A stretch of DNA of 25,979 nucleotides from a virus. Shown here piece after piece: positions 1 to 7,042 of the stretch. Within the stretch, counting starts at the first letter, position 1, and each line of letters opens with the position of its first letter. The translations under genes and the position numbers were made by a program. The notes below the pieces were generated by a model. That model did no database searches, had not been told where the DNA came from, and saw only the letters and a program-made list of their open reading frames with translations. The stretch is from positions 1-25,979 of the IMG/VR virus record IMGVR_UViG_3300020595_000173. One strand, 5' to 3'.

Positions 1-2812
1 GATTAATAGTAACTGTATTGATTAAATCTTTTACTGTTCTATTATTAGTATCAAAGTTACCTATAGCAATATTACTATTACCTCCGTGTATTGTTAAATC
101 CTGGCCTATAGCGACTGACTTATTTGAACCACTGATACGGGTGTTTTCACCACCGATAATGGTTGATAACGCGGTATCTTCGCTGATAGACGATGTAGTT
201 GATTGCTGTATAGCACTATTACTTACACCTTGTTCTATAGTGTTTTCAGTACCAGTAACTGTAACAAACTTAGCATTATTTTGAACTAAGTTATTACTAC
301 CTTCTACACGTGCTATTTGTACATTATTTCTAACAATATTATTGTCACCTCTTGTATCAACTGTTTCTGCTGAAATATCTACTTCATTTAAACCTATATT
401 TGTTTGTGAAGTAAACCTTGCATCTGTTGGTTTTAAAGTATTCCATACAACAGTATTATCAGCACCAAACACACTAAATCCATCACGTGAAGCTGCTTGT
501 GGGACTGCTGAACCACTATAATCAGCACCTGTTTCAAAGTCTTCATATACCACAAAACCACTTTCACTAAATCCAGCATCATCAACTGTAATATCAACTA
601 CTGTATCATCTATTGTGATTCGTCTTCTTGGGTATTTTAGTTTACGAGGTAATGATTTAATAAGTTCTACTTCAACACTATCCTCTTTAGTTACGTTAGC
701 ACCTTTAATCTTGTTGATTCTGTAGTAATGACCATCTATAAAAATCTTATCATTAAGTTCAATATCTGGAATCTCGTTAGGTGATAAGAAAATATTTAGT
801 GTAACTAATCTACTATCTACATCGTATAACTCGTTAATATAGAAAGACCAATATTCTTCGAATGCTGTTCTTTTTGTTCTACCATTAAACTGTGATTGAT
901 GATAGTTATAATGTCCTGGAGAATAAGTATTACCAAAATGTAAATCTATTGTATCACTAAAATCAGCAGGTGTAGCTTGTAAGTGTGATGCTAAACCATA
1001 ATCTGATTCTGTATGTACAACATTATTTTCATCTTCAAAGTAATATCTGCTTAATGATGTAAGACCACTTTGTAAAGTTCCTACAACACCATTAGCATCA
1101 AATCTACCATTATGGAATAATAAACGAGGTGCAAACTTAGTTCTTTTAAATCCTTGTGTTGAATCATCTTTTTCTGCTAATACAGGTAAAACAGTAAATG
1201 GTGCACCATCTATACCCTTTAAAGGGGTTGGGGCAAAATATTTACCTATTACTTTTTCACCATCTGCTAAGTCAGATTCTGAAACATAATCAAACTCTCC
1301 ATATATTTTTTCTCGAGTTCTTTTATGGTATTGTATTAATGCTGTATTGTCTTCTACATCTGTAAACTTAATATCTTTAGGTTGGTTTTGTAATGGATGT
1401 GTTATTTGCCATTTCTGGTTATAATCAACTTTACCACTCCAATCAACTATATTTCCAGCATCTATCCAATCATTAAATGTCTCTATTTTAAGTACATTTC
1501 TTTGGTTTTTAACTGGTTCAATAACTAAGTTAAACTTTTCAATCAGACCTTGTAAAAAATCTGTTACACTAACATCTCTGTAAATAGGTGCTAAGTTAAC
1601 ATTACCACCTAAACTTGTAGTTGGTCCTTGTACAAGTTCAAATCTTGTAGATGATGTTGCTAATAATCTTAATGTTTGTGTTCCTGAAGCTGTTTCTGTA
1701 TAAACAACATATACTTCTATATCATCACCTGATGCTAAAGCATAGTTATTAGTTACTATATTCATTAAACCACTTACAGCACCTGTTGAATCAAAAGTAA
1801 ATGAATCAAACTGACTACCATTTTTATAAATGATTATATTGATTTGTCTTGCATCAGCAACAACATTATAGTTTAGGATTTCGTATTTAAACTGAACCTT
1901 AAACTGATAGTTACCATCTATATCAGCTGTAAATGTTGAAGTTGTATTATCGTATTGACCAGCATTATCAAATAACTCTGTTGGGAAGTTTACTTTAGCT
2001 ACTGCTTGTGTATCTGTGTAATCTTGATTTGCATTAGTATATGCTAAGAATGATTGTGATACTGGTGAATCTGATGTAATACCTTTTTTATCATCCTCTG
2101 TAGCTAATAAATAAATATCATCTGTATAACTACCTGAAGTAAATAATGATGAAGTATACTCGTATCCTAAGTTATCAAAAATAACATCTAAACAACTTCT
2201 TACTCTAATAGCAGGTTTAAAATCATCTACTCTAATGGGTGTATTGTAGTTAGAGAATGTCCTTGATTCACCACCACCTTTTATTTGTGTATCTGAAGCT
2301 GTATCAACATCAAATCCATAGTTTACTAAAGGATAAAATACAGCACCATCTAATAATGTCTTATCCCAACTACCAGTAATATTACCATACGTGTAATCGT
2401 GGTCGAGAGACGAGAAATCTAAATCACCAAATGTTACATCTTGAATAAGTGTACCAAAATCTACTGTCTCGTTTACAACAACAACATTGTATAAATCATT
2501 ACCCTGATTATCAGTAATAACACTATCTAAATAAAGTTTACCACTAAATACTTCAGCACCATCTTGTAATATTTGACAAGGTACTGTTTTAGTAAATGAA
2601 GTAGAAGGTGTAGCACCTACATCATACAAGTTACCAAAGAACTCGTTATTGGTTTTAGATGGAGGTAAAGTAAGTTTTTGTGAAGAAACACCAAATACAG
2701 TCCCAATATTACCTGATTCAATAGCTGATATATCAAGTTTAAATGGGGTTGATTCGAGTAAGTCTAAATCATACTTTACTCCATTATCATTTATCGCCCT
2801 TATTATAGTCAT
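1..2812 (-). CDS. Large tail/baseplate structural protein, 3' end beyond left edge
   Basis: The frame is open from an ATG at 2812 to the edge (937 codons). The N-terminal third begins MTIIRAINDNGVKYDL and has the 'LPPSKTNNEFF...' and 'PCQILQDGAEVFSGKLYLDS' type stretches that I associate with a conserved tail/baseplate protein of Bacteroidota phages. The middle is beta-rich. From about residue 800 it turns into short Asn/Gly/Ser repeats of the type SNxAIGxxxxxxGxN, like the beta-roll head of YadA-type adhesins, so the distal part may be a trimeric fibre. Its ATG shares one base with the stop of the preceding gene (TAATG), so translation is probably coupled. The frame continues exactly into the partial gene at the right edge (25765-25979), giving 1008 codons if the window is circular. 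A virion role is well supported; the exact baseplate position is inferred. Confidence 0.85.
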   Translation of the reverse strand, partial: MTIIRAINDNGVKYDLDLLESTPFKLDISAIESGNIGTVFGVSSQKLTLPPSKTNNEFFGNLYDVGATPSTSFTKTVPCQILQDGAEVFSGKLYLDSVITDNQGNDLYNVVVVNETVDFGTLIQDVTFGDLDFSSLDHDYTYGNITGSWDKTLLDGAVFYPLVNYGFDVDTASDTQIKGGGESRTFSNYNTPIRVDDFKPAIRVRSCLDVIFDNLGYEYTSSLFTSGSYTDDIYLLATEDDKKGITSDSPVSQSFLAYTNANQDYTDTQAVAKVNFPTELFDNAGQYDNTTSTFTADIDGNYQFKVQFKYEILNYNVVADARQINIIIYKNGSQFDSFTFDSTGAVSGLMNIVTNNYALASGDDIEVYVVYTETASGTQTLRLLATSSTRFELVQGPTTSLGGNVNLAPIYRDVSVTDFLQGLIEKFNLVIEPVKNQRNVLKIETFNDWIDAGNIVDWSGKVDYNQKWQITHPLQNQPKDIKFTDVEDNTALIQYHKRTREKIYGEFDYVSESDLADGEKVIGKYFAPTPLKGIDGAPFTVLPVLAEKDDSTQGFKRTKFAPRLLFHNGRFDANGVVGTLQSGLTSLSRYYFEDENNVVHTESDYGLASHLQATPADFSDTIDLHFGNTYSPGHYNYHQSQFNGRTKRTAFEEYWSFYINELYDVDSRLVTLNIFLSPNEIPDIELNDKIFIDGHYYRINKIKGANVTKEDSVEVELIKSLPRKLKYPRRRITIDDTVVDITVDDAGFSESGFVVYEDFETGADYSGSAVPQAASRDGFSVFGADNTVVWNTLKPTDARFTSQTNIGLNEVDISAETVDTRGDNNIVRNNVQIARVEGSNNLVQNNAKFVTVTGTENTIEQGVSNSAIQQSTTSSISEDTALSTIIGGENTRISGSNKSVAIGQDLTIHGGNSNIAIGNFDTNNRTVKDLINTVTIN

Positions 2813-4167
2813 TATCTTCTACTTCTTTCACCATTAGCGTATTGATATTGTACTTCATATCTAAATAGCTTTTGGCTACGTGGGTTAGTTTTTTCTGTAA
2901 TACTTGCATTGTTGATTACCACGGGTAAAAACGTTGAACCATCTTGAACATATACGTCCGTGGAAAAGAATAGTTCGCGTAAAATATCCGCGTCTACTTG
3001 CGTTAAATAATCACTATTTGCCGTATGTTGTTTAGTGATACTGTTGTAGTAGTTATTTCTACCTCTACTTGATTTATCATACGCAACACTATTTGTGGTT
3101 GTAGAATAATCTACAAATGCTTCTTTATATTCTTGTCTTTCAACATTTGATGTAGTTGAATCTGCTAATGTGAAGTTAAAGTAATCCCAAACACCATATT
3201 CGTTTTTCCAAGCAAATCTTACTCCTGGGAAATCACAAGCACCAGTATCAATATTAAATGTGTATTCACCCCATACTCCATCAGCATTAACAAATGTATC
3301 AGTAGCTTGGGAGTTAAATGTTAATGTATAATAAGATGTATCTGCTAAAATAGGTACACCTACATCCTCTAAGTTTTGTGGACCAGCTGGATAATGAACT
3401 AAACGTGTAGATTCATCTTGTGAAGTATAAACATCACTCCAAAACTGTGTTTGTGCTGTTCTTAGTCCTGTAAATGTATCGTATAAAATATCTGTATCTA
3501 AAAGTGTACCTGATGAATCGTATTGTCTATAAGTAGCAGCAAATACATCTTGTGCACTATTTGGATTATCACCATTACCTTGTAGATTACCTCTTAAAAT
3601 AGAGATAGTACCATAATCACCTATTTGTACTTTTTGTGTAGTAAAATCTGTTAAACCAAACTGATGATTAAATGTAACATCATCTAATGGGTCTTCTTCA
3701 TTGTATTTTGAACCACTATTCCAGTTCCAATCTATTAAATCATTAGGATTAGCAAATCCATCTAATAAAAAGTTAATCTGTGTAGGAATAGTTACAGCTG
3801 GGTCTCCAACATTAGATGCTACACCAGTATACAATGTAACAGATGATGAAACACTTGTACCATATTCTTCACCAAAGTAAATATTAAAATCACCTCCACT
3901 AAAACTATTTGCTTGTGGGGTAGTTGTTTTCCAAGCTTCATCTGTAGGTCCTAACTGCGAAGGTAAGATTTGCCCTATATCAAATACACCTTTAGATGAT
4001 GGGTTTGGTTGTTGTTTTATTCTTTGGATTAATGTATCACTTTCGTCCTTAATATCTACTACGAACTGAAACTGCGGTTGGGTTACCTCTGTTGAAGTAA
4101 CCTCGTAAACCAAGTTATTGTTCACCATATTGGGACTTGTAGGGTATTGTTGTAATGATGTTGCCAT
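2812..4167 (-). CDS. Tail/baseplate structural protein (451 aa)
   Basis: This is a beta-rich, Thr/Ser/Asn-rich protein with no signal peptide or membrane segment. The C-terminal third carries the pattern RFAWKNEYGVWDYFNF, then RQEYKEAF, then a segment ending in VYVQDGSTFLPVVINNAS and YEVQYQYANGERSRR. I recognise this arrangement from structural proteins that accompany tail completion genes in marine Bacteroidota phages. It sits between an HK97 gp10-like protein and the very large tail protein, with one-base TAATG overlaps on both sides, so the four genes from 5798 downstream form one coupled tail operon. The specific role (baseplate hub, distal tail or adaptor) cannot be settled from sequence alone. 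Confidence 0.8.
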   Translation of the reverse strand: MATSLQQYPTSPNMVNNNLVYEVTSTEVTQPQFQFVVDIKDESDTLIQRIKQQPNPSSKGVFDIGQILPSQLGPTDEAWKTTTPQANSFSGGDFNIYFGEEYGTSVSSSVTLYTGVASNVGDPAVTIPTQINFLLDGFANPNDLIDWNWNSGSKYNEEDPLDDVTFNHQFGLTDFTTQKVQIGDYGTISILRGNLQGNGDNPNSAQDVFAATYRQYDSSGTLLDTDILYDTFTGLRTAQTQFWSDVYTSQDESTRLVHYPAGPQNLEDVGVPILADTSYYTLTFNSQATDTFVNADGVWGEYTFNIDTGACDFPGVRFAWKNEYGVWDYFNFTLADSTTSNVERQEYKEAFVDYSTTTNSVAYDKSSRGRNNYYNSITKQHTANSDYLTQVDADILRELFFSTDVYVQDGSTFLPVVINNASITEKTNPRSQKLFRYEVQYQYANGERSRR

Positions 4168-4514
4168 TATAGTTGTATTGTTAAGTCTACCTCTTTAGGT
4201 AGTGATTTTGCCAAGTCTGCTGATACATCTTCTGCTGCAGCTAATGCTATATCGTTTATTTCTTTTCCTATAACATTTGTTTGTGCACGTTCAATGAACT
4301 TTTGTGCTGTTTGAAACTTAGTACCTAAATCTGGAAATATATAGTAGTTTAGTAATGAAATAGGTGCTTCAATACCTTCAGGTGATTCAGTAGCGGATTG
4401 TGCTTTAACACTACGTTTTAATCTACCAGTATCAACAGGAGATAGCTTACGTATCTCTGCTGCTAACTCTTTATTTACTTTATTTATTTCGTTTTCTAAG
4501 TTATTAAACTCCAT
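4167..4514 (-). CDS. HK97 gp10-like tail completion / head-tail joining protein
   Basis: The 115 residues begin with an amphipathic helix (ENEINKVNKELAAEIRKL) followed by SPVDTGRLKRSVKAQ. The 'PVDTGRLRxS' motif is the hallmark of the HK97 gp10 family, which joins or finishes the tail at the neck. A later 'YYIFPDLGTKFQTAQKFIERA' segment matches the usual 'xxExGTxxxxAxPFlxpA' part of that family. Length is normal. The gene lies between a tail-terminator-like gene and a larger tail protein, the expected place, and both junctions are TAATG overlaps. Confidence 0.8.
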   Translation of the reverse strand: MEFNNLENEINKVNKELAAEIRKLSPVDTGRLKRSVKAQSATESPEGIEAPISLLNYYIFPDLGTKFQTAQKFIERAQTNVIGKEINDIALAAAEDVSADLAKSLPKEVDLTIQL

Positions 4515-4957
4515 TATTGTGGGAAGTTACAATAGTTGTAAACTGCGTCTTCTGTTATTGTTATATTTGCTGCCCAACCAAAAGCCCTATCGTTAAATGC
4601 TTCGTTAACTGGAATAATATTACTTAATGTAAAATCTATACCATAAGGTGTTTGTGCATTATTAAATCGCATATAACCTAAAACATCATAAATGTATAGT
4701 TCTGTATTTGATTTAACTTCTACTGCAGGTGCATTGCTTAGTTTTGGTACATCTAAACTATAAAGTTCAAATGCTAATGTTCTAATATTACCACTTAAAC
4801 CAGGAGAGGTTAATGGGCGTAAGAACATAAATGGGTATTTAATGTTTTGGCTATTTGAATCTAAGTACGACAATGGACCTTCAGCAAATGATTGTATTGC
4901 TAAATGTGCTGTTGTTGCTTCTTCAAAATAACCAACTATGTCTTTATAAGTATTCAT
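4514..4957 (-). CDS. Tail terminator / tail completion-like protein
   Basis: The 147-residue protein starts MNTYKDIVGYFEEATTAHLA. It then has a KYPFMFLRPL strand, a central 'FELYSLDVPKL' strand, and a C-terminal 'NDRAFGWAANITI...YNYCNFP' segment. This is the fold order and motif set of the tail-terminator-like protein found next to gp10 homologues in many Bacteroidota phages. It would cap the tail tube during assembly. The ATG at 4957 overlaps the stop of the -1 reading frame of the upstream chaperone gene as TAATG, the same junction used between the next three genes, which argues that the -1 frame is the functional upstream end. Family assignment is by pattern only. Confidence 0.7.
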   Translation of the reverse strand: MNTYKDIVGYFEEATTAHLAIQSFAEGPLSYLDSNSQNIKYPFMFLRPLTSPGLSGNIRTLAFELYSLDVPKLSNAPAVEVKSNTELYIYDVLGYMRFNNAQTPYGIDFTLSNIIPVNEAFNDRAFGWAANITITEDAVYNYCNFPQ

Positions 4958-5798
4958 TATTTTATTCTATATTGACGTTCTGTCTGTTTTCTAATCTGTT
5001 CATCCCTCTTGTTCTTATCTTGTTCGTAAGCGAGGAAGTTAAATACGAAGACGATATTGCAGTCCAAGATACTTCTTTCTCCATTGATTGATAAGATGGA
5101 TGTTGAAGCCAGGTAATGAAGCGTAGCAAACCATCCCCAGTGTTCACTGTAGCCATCTGTTTGTTCATCTTCTCCACTTCCATCATCTGTTGTTTGGGTG
5201 GGAGAGAAGAGAGATTCGAACTTGCGGAGAAGTAAGCTGCGAGAACTAAAAAAAAACTTAACGCACCTAATCCAATAGAGGCTGGAATGTTAGATAATGT
5301 TTTAGCTTGTGCTTCTCTTTTACTATTATCGTACTTTTCTACTTCATAGTACTTAAATAGATTTTCTGCTTCACCTAATGCTACCTTATATGTTGATTTA
5401 AAAGCCCATTTGATACCGCTAAACTTATTTTTTACAATAGGGCGATATAGTATAGCCATTATTTCCTCGAGGTTTTCATTCGGATTTTTCGCAAGCCTCT
5501 CTAAGTCAATATACTCGCCTGTAGTCATACTTGTAAGCGATTTAAACCCATATTTTACACCATCTAAATCAAATATAGGATAGAACTGCGGTGTTAAATC
5601 TTCAAACGAAGATAATAATGTAGCATACACTTGTTGTAATGCTGTTGGTGTATACTCTTTTACTTCATCAATGTCCTTACCTCCCATTTTAGAGATTAAA
5701 GATACCATTTTCTCGCTTTCATTTAAATGTTCAAGCGAGTTAAAGTATTTCCAATCTGCGATTGAAAGGTATTCTGGTATTTGTATTTGTATCTTCAT
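4957..5798 (-). CDS. Tail assembly chaperone, predicted -1 frameshift fusion (280 aa)
   Basis: A shift of -1 at U UUU UUA (5253-5247) joins the 183 N-terminal residues to 96 residues in the -1 frame, ending at TAA 4959-4957. The -1 extension contains GYSEHWGWFATLHYLAS and FNFLAYEQDKNKRDEQIRKQ, which looks like a folded helical domain and resembles the 'GWxxxLxxLA...LxYLxxxKD' tail of this family. The extension has no ATG or GTG and an in-frame TAA lies 12 codons before the slip run, so it cannot be made except by frameshifting. Its stop overlaps the next gene as TAATG. By analogy with lambda gpG-GT, the fusion would load on the tape measure. A missing or extra T in the run is the alternative explanation. 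Confidence 0.7.
4962..5798 (-). CDS. Tail assembly chaperone, zero-frame product (278 aa)
   Basis: The N-terminal 180 residues (MKIQIQIPEYLSIADWKYF..., VKYGFKSLTSMTTGEYIDLERL, MAILYRPIV) match a widespread Bacteroidota phage protein that fits a tail assembly chaperone (lambda gpG-like). A run of nine T on the coding strand (5256-5248) encodes part of SFFLVL. In frame zero the protein continues 94 more residues, including NTGDGLLRFITWLQ, a segment resembling the usual end of short family members. The last 95 codons overlap an equally long open -1 frame (see the fused product at 4957-5798). Base use in the overlap is less AT-rich than in neighbours, as expected when two frames are constrained. 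Start ATG 5798 follows 113 bases without a gene. Confidence 0.75.
   Translation of the reverse strand: MKIQIQIPEYLSIADWKYFNSLEHLNESEKMVSLISKMGGKDIDEVKEYTPTALQQVYATLLSSFEDLTPQFYPIFDLDGVKYGFKSLTSMTTGEYIDLERLAKNPNENLEEIMAILYRPIVKNKFSGIKWAFKSTYKVALGEAENLFKYYEVEKYDNSKREAQAKTLSNIPASIGLGALSFFLVLAAYFSASSNLSSLPPKQQMMEVEKMNKQMATVNTGDGLLRFITWLQHPSYQSMEKEVSWTAISSSYLTSSLTNKIRTRGMNRLENRQNVNIE
5247..5256 (-). other. Programmed -1 frameshift slippery site (T9, U UUU UUA)
   Basis: The coding strand reads AAG, nine T, then AGT. Zero-frame codons are AGT TTT TTT TTA GTT, giving the X XXY YYZ heptamer U UUU UUA at 5253-5247, the same heptamer used by HIV-1 gag-pol. Tandem slippage leaves both tRNAs fully or nearly paired with UUU UUU. 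I saw no convincing downstream stem-loop or pseudoknot within about 50 bases. Confidence 0.65.
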
Positions 5799-5911
5799 AC
5801 GATAATAAATATGTATATGTTATGTTTTAGCCTCGGTAATAACTATTAGTGTTTTTCTGTAGAATAAGGAAACCCGCATAAGCGGGCAACCTAAATCTTA
5901 GACGTCTAAAT
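5799..5911 (-). terminator. Short intergenic region with a weak terminator-like hairpin
   Basis: A perfect CCCGC-TTAT-GCGGG hairpin (5873-5877 with 5882-5886) lies just after the stop of the 66-residue gene on the minus strand and is followed by only three T. It may be a weak terminator for the small-gene cluster. A TTG (5889-5887) and TATTCTAC (5866-5859) separated by exactly 20 bases straddle this hairpin. The spacing equals that of the other promoters here, but the -7 element is poor, so it is only a possible promoter for the tail operon at 5798. Confidence 0.4.
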
Positions 5912-6112
5912 CTATTTTATTTCCCAGAGGTTTCTAACTGCTTTTCTGGATTTATTAAATGCTAAATAATCTTTAATGATTACTTCTCCAATACCATTAC
6001 TTACTTTTTTTGTTTTATTAAACATTGAAATATAAGCGTTAATGGTTGTTGTTTTACATTCGTGTGTTGTTTCAAACACTTCTCCTGTTGGGATATAAAC
6101 TAACTTTTTCAT
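5912..6112 (-). CDS. Small hypothetical protein (66 aa)
   Basis: MKKLVYIPTGEVFETTHECKT... is a basic protein of 66 residues with a beta-hairpin-like start ('YIPTGEVFET') and an aromatic, charged C-terminus (RNLWEIK). It has no signal peptide or membrane segment. I do not recognise a family. Phage proteins of the 'V(Y/F)xPTGEVFxTxxEA' kind, often transcription or DNA-binding accessories, begin similarly, but that is a loose resemblance. It starts two bases after the stop of the 58-residue gene and shares the promoter at 6314-6344 with it. It is the last of five tiny genes between the large terminase and the tail operon. Confidence 0.6.
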   Translation of the reverse strand: MKKLVYIPTGEVFETTHECKTTTINAYISMFNKTKKVSNGIGEVIIKDYLAFNKSRKAVRNLWEIK

Positions 6113-6113
6113 A

Positions 6114-6290
6114 TTATTTTTCTACTTGTTCTACAATAACATTAAATGAACCCATAACCATAAAGTTATTTTTGTCATCATTGCTTCTGATTTCTACTCC
6201 TTCACTACCAAATCTGGTAGATGGTCTTGAACTCGAGATGAATGTTTTTATTACATCTCCTTTACTCGTAACTAACTGTGTCTTAAACAT
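6114..6290 (-). CDS. Small hypothetical protein (58 aa)
   Basis: The frame starts at ATG 6290 (MFKTQLVTSKGDVIKTF) and ends at TAA 6116-6114, directly before the next small gene. The sequence is beta-strand-like with a Ser/Arg loop (ISSSRPSTRFGSEGVEI) and ends NVIVEQVEK. No membrane segment is seen and I recognise no family. Support for its being real is positional: a TTG-N20-TATATTCA promoter lies 24 bases upstream, the leader ends in AAATAGTTATG much like the leaders of two neighbouring small genes, and the gene abuts its neighbour. Confidence 0.6.
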   Translation of the reverse strand: MFKTQLVTSKGDVIKTFISSSRPSTRFGSEGVEIRSNDDKNNFMVMGSFNVIVEQVEK

Positions 6291-6313
6291 AACTATTTAT
6301 TTATTATTATACT

Positions 6314-6344
6314 TGAATATACGAAACTTATTTTGCTTATCCAA
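6314..6344 (-). promoter_or_regulatory. Promoter P1, TTG-N20-TATATTCA
   Basis: On the minus strand TTG (6344-6342) is followed by exactly 20 bases and TATATTCA (6321-6314), with TTCG just before the -7 element. It overlaps the stop codon of the 55-residue gene and drives the 58- and 66-residue genes. The core GGATAAGCAAAATAAG resembles that of promoter P2. Confidence 0.65.
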
Positions 6345-6504
6345 ATATTTCGTTGATTTCTTCAACATCATTATCGTAAAAATCTTCAATAAAATCATTT
6401 AGGATTTCATTAGTGATTTCATTGATTGGTAAATCACAACCACCATTGATTTCTTCTTTTAGATTTGAAATAACTACTTCTGATAACTGACTTAATACTG
6501 ACAT
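6337..6504 (-). CDS. Small acidic hypothetical protein (55 aa)
   Basis: ATG 6504 to TAA 6339-6337 encodes MSVLSQLSEVVISNLKEEI..., ending in a strongly acidic helix (DFIEDFYDNDVEEINEIFG). There is a single Cys in the middle. No family is recognised. Small, highly acidic phage proteins can be DNA mimics or inhibitors of host enzymes, but nothing here proves that. It has its own promoter (6553-6583) and a leader ending AAATAAAAGTTATG, identical over 14 bases to the leader of the 66-residue gene starting at 6882. Its 3' end doubles as the -33 region of promoter P1. Confidence 0.6.
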   Translation of the reverse strand: MSVLSQLSEVVISNLKEEINGGCDLPINEITNEILNDFIEDFYDNDVEEINEIFG

Positions 6505-6552
6505 AACTTTTATTTATTTATTTTTGGCATTATTGCCGTTCTTATTAATACG

Positions 6553-6583
6553 TGAATATACGAACTTATTTTTGCTTCTCCAA
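6553..6583 (-). promoter_or_regulatory. Promoter P2, TTG-N20-TATATTCA
   Basis: TTG (6583-6581), exactly 20 bases, then TATATTCA (6560-6553) on the minus strand, with TTCG directly before it. The spacer GAGAAGCAAAAATAAG is nearly the same as in P1, so the two are probably duplicates. A small GGCA-ATAA-TGCC hairpin (6526-6537) lies between this promoter and ATG 6504. Confidence 0.65.
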
Positions 6584-6676
6584 GCCTTCACGCAGGCCTG
6601 TTAAAAAACCTTTTGTTGCTATTTTTGGATTGTAAATAAACAAACCAACTAAAATCAAACTAACTATAATATCCAT
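6566..6676 (-). CDS. Tiny single-pass membrane protein (36 aa)
   Basis: ATG 6676 (MDIIVSLILVGLFIYNP) to TAA 6568-6566. Residues 2-15 form a hydrophobic helix, followed by a basic tail rich in Gly, Lys and Glu (FLTGLREGLEKQK). It starts five bases after the stop of the 66-residue gene and so would be cotranscribed from P3. Its stop overlaps promoter P2. The length and composition fit a small phage membrane protein (lysis accessory or superinfection factor), but no family can be named. The small size makes a chance frame possible. Confidence 0.45.
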   Translation of the reverse strand: MDIIVSLILVGLFIYNPKIATKGFLTGLREGLEKQK

Positions 6677-6681
6677 AGCGA

Positions 6682-6882
6682 TTATTTTTCTAACTCTTCT
6701 TGTGCTATTGTCCACATATCAAAATCTTCAACATTAAAACGAAACCTACCACATAATAGGTTTTCGAGGTAGTTAATGTAATCTTTACTACTAAAACCAT
6801 TAAAACTGATTGGGTGTTCTGCTTCAGGTAGATTAATCATTTTCTGTGCATAATCTCTGATTTCTTGTTCTGTAACTTTCAT
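6682..6882 (-). CDS. Small hypothetical protein (66 aa)
   Basis: I chose ATG 6882 (MKVTEQEIRDYAQKMINLPEAEH). An in-frame GTG at 6924 lies at the predicted transcription start of promoter P3 and codes for an unlikely N-terminus, so it is rejected. The protein is mostly helical and acidic, with an aromatic C-terminal helix (DFDMWTIAQEELEK) and one Cys. No family is recognised. The leader ends AAATAAAAGTTATG, identical to that of the 55-residue gene, suggesting a conserved translation signal in place of a Shine-Dalgarno sequence. It is the first gene of the small cluster after the large terminase. Confidence 0.65.
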   Translation of the reverse strand: MKVTEQEIRDYAQKMINLPEAEHPISFNGFSSKDYINYLENLLCGRFRFNVEDFDMWTIAQEELEK

Positions 6883-6926
6883 AACTTTTATTTTTGTTCG
6901 TCCGGCACCCGCCTTATTCAACACGT

Positions 6927-6957
6927 TGAATATACGAACAATATTTCAGGTAACCAA
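6927..6957 (-). promoter_or_regulatory. Promoter P3, TTG-N20-TATATTCA
   Basis: TTG (6957-6955), 20 bases, then TATATTCA (6934-6927) on the minus strand, with TTCG before the -7 element and ATATTTGG around the -33 element as in P1. It lies between hairpins after the large terminase and the 66-residue gene at 6882, whose leader contains a GC-rich segment (GGCGGGTGCC). Confidence 0.65.
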
Positions 6958-6970
6958 ATATTTGCACAAG

Positions 6971-7039
6971 GGAAGTCCCGCAGATACGCGAGACTTCCTA
7001 ACGGAGGGAAAAAGAGATAAAAAATAGAAAACCTCCGTT
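6971..7039 (-). terminator. Two hairpins after the large terminase gene
   Basis: First on the transcript comes AACGGAGG pairing with CCTCCGTT (7039-7032 with 7007-7000) around a U-rich 24-base loop. Next comes a long stem GGAAGTC-T-CGC / GCG-G-GACTTCC (6998-6971). Its one non-Watson-Crick position is a G.U pair in minus-strand RNA but a C.A mismatch in plus-strand RNA, indicating selection on the minus transcript. Neither is followed by a long T run, so this may be a terminator or an RNA-processing or stabilising element. Confidence 0.5.
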
Positions 7040-7042
7040 GTA

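Noticed and set aside
5859-5889. Sixth promoter candidate, TTG-N20-TATTCTAC
   Set aside because: Spacing is right, but the -7 box is weak, the TCG/TTG before it is absent, and a hairpin fills the spacer; kept only as a note.
6883-6924. GTG start at 6924 for the 66-residue protein
   Set aside because: It lies at the predicted transcription start of P3, and the in-frame ATG 6882 has the leader shared with a neighbouring gene.
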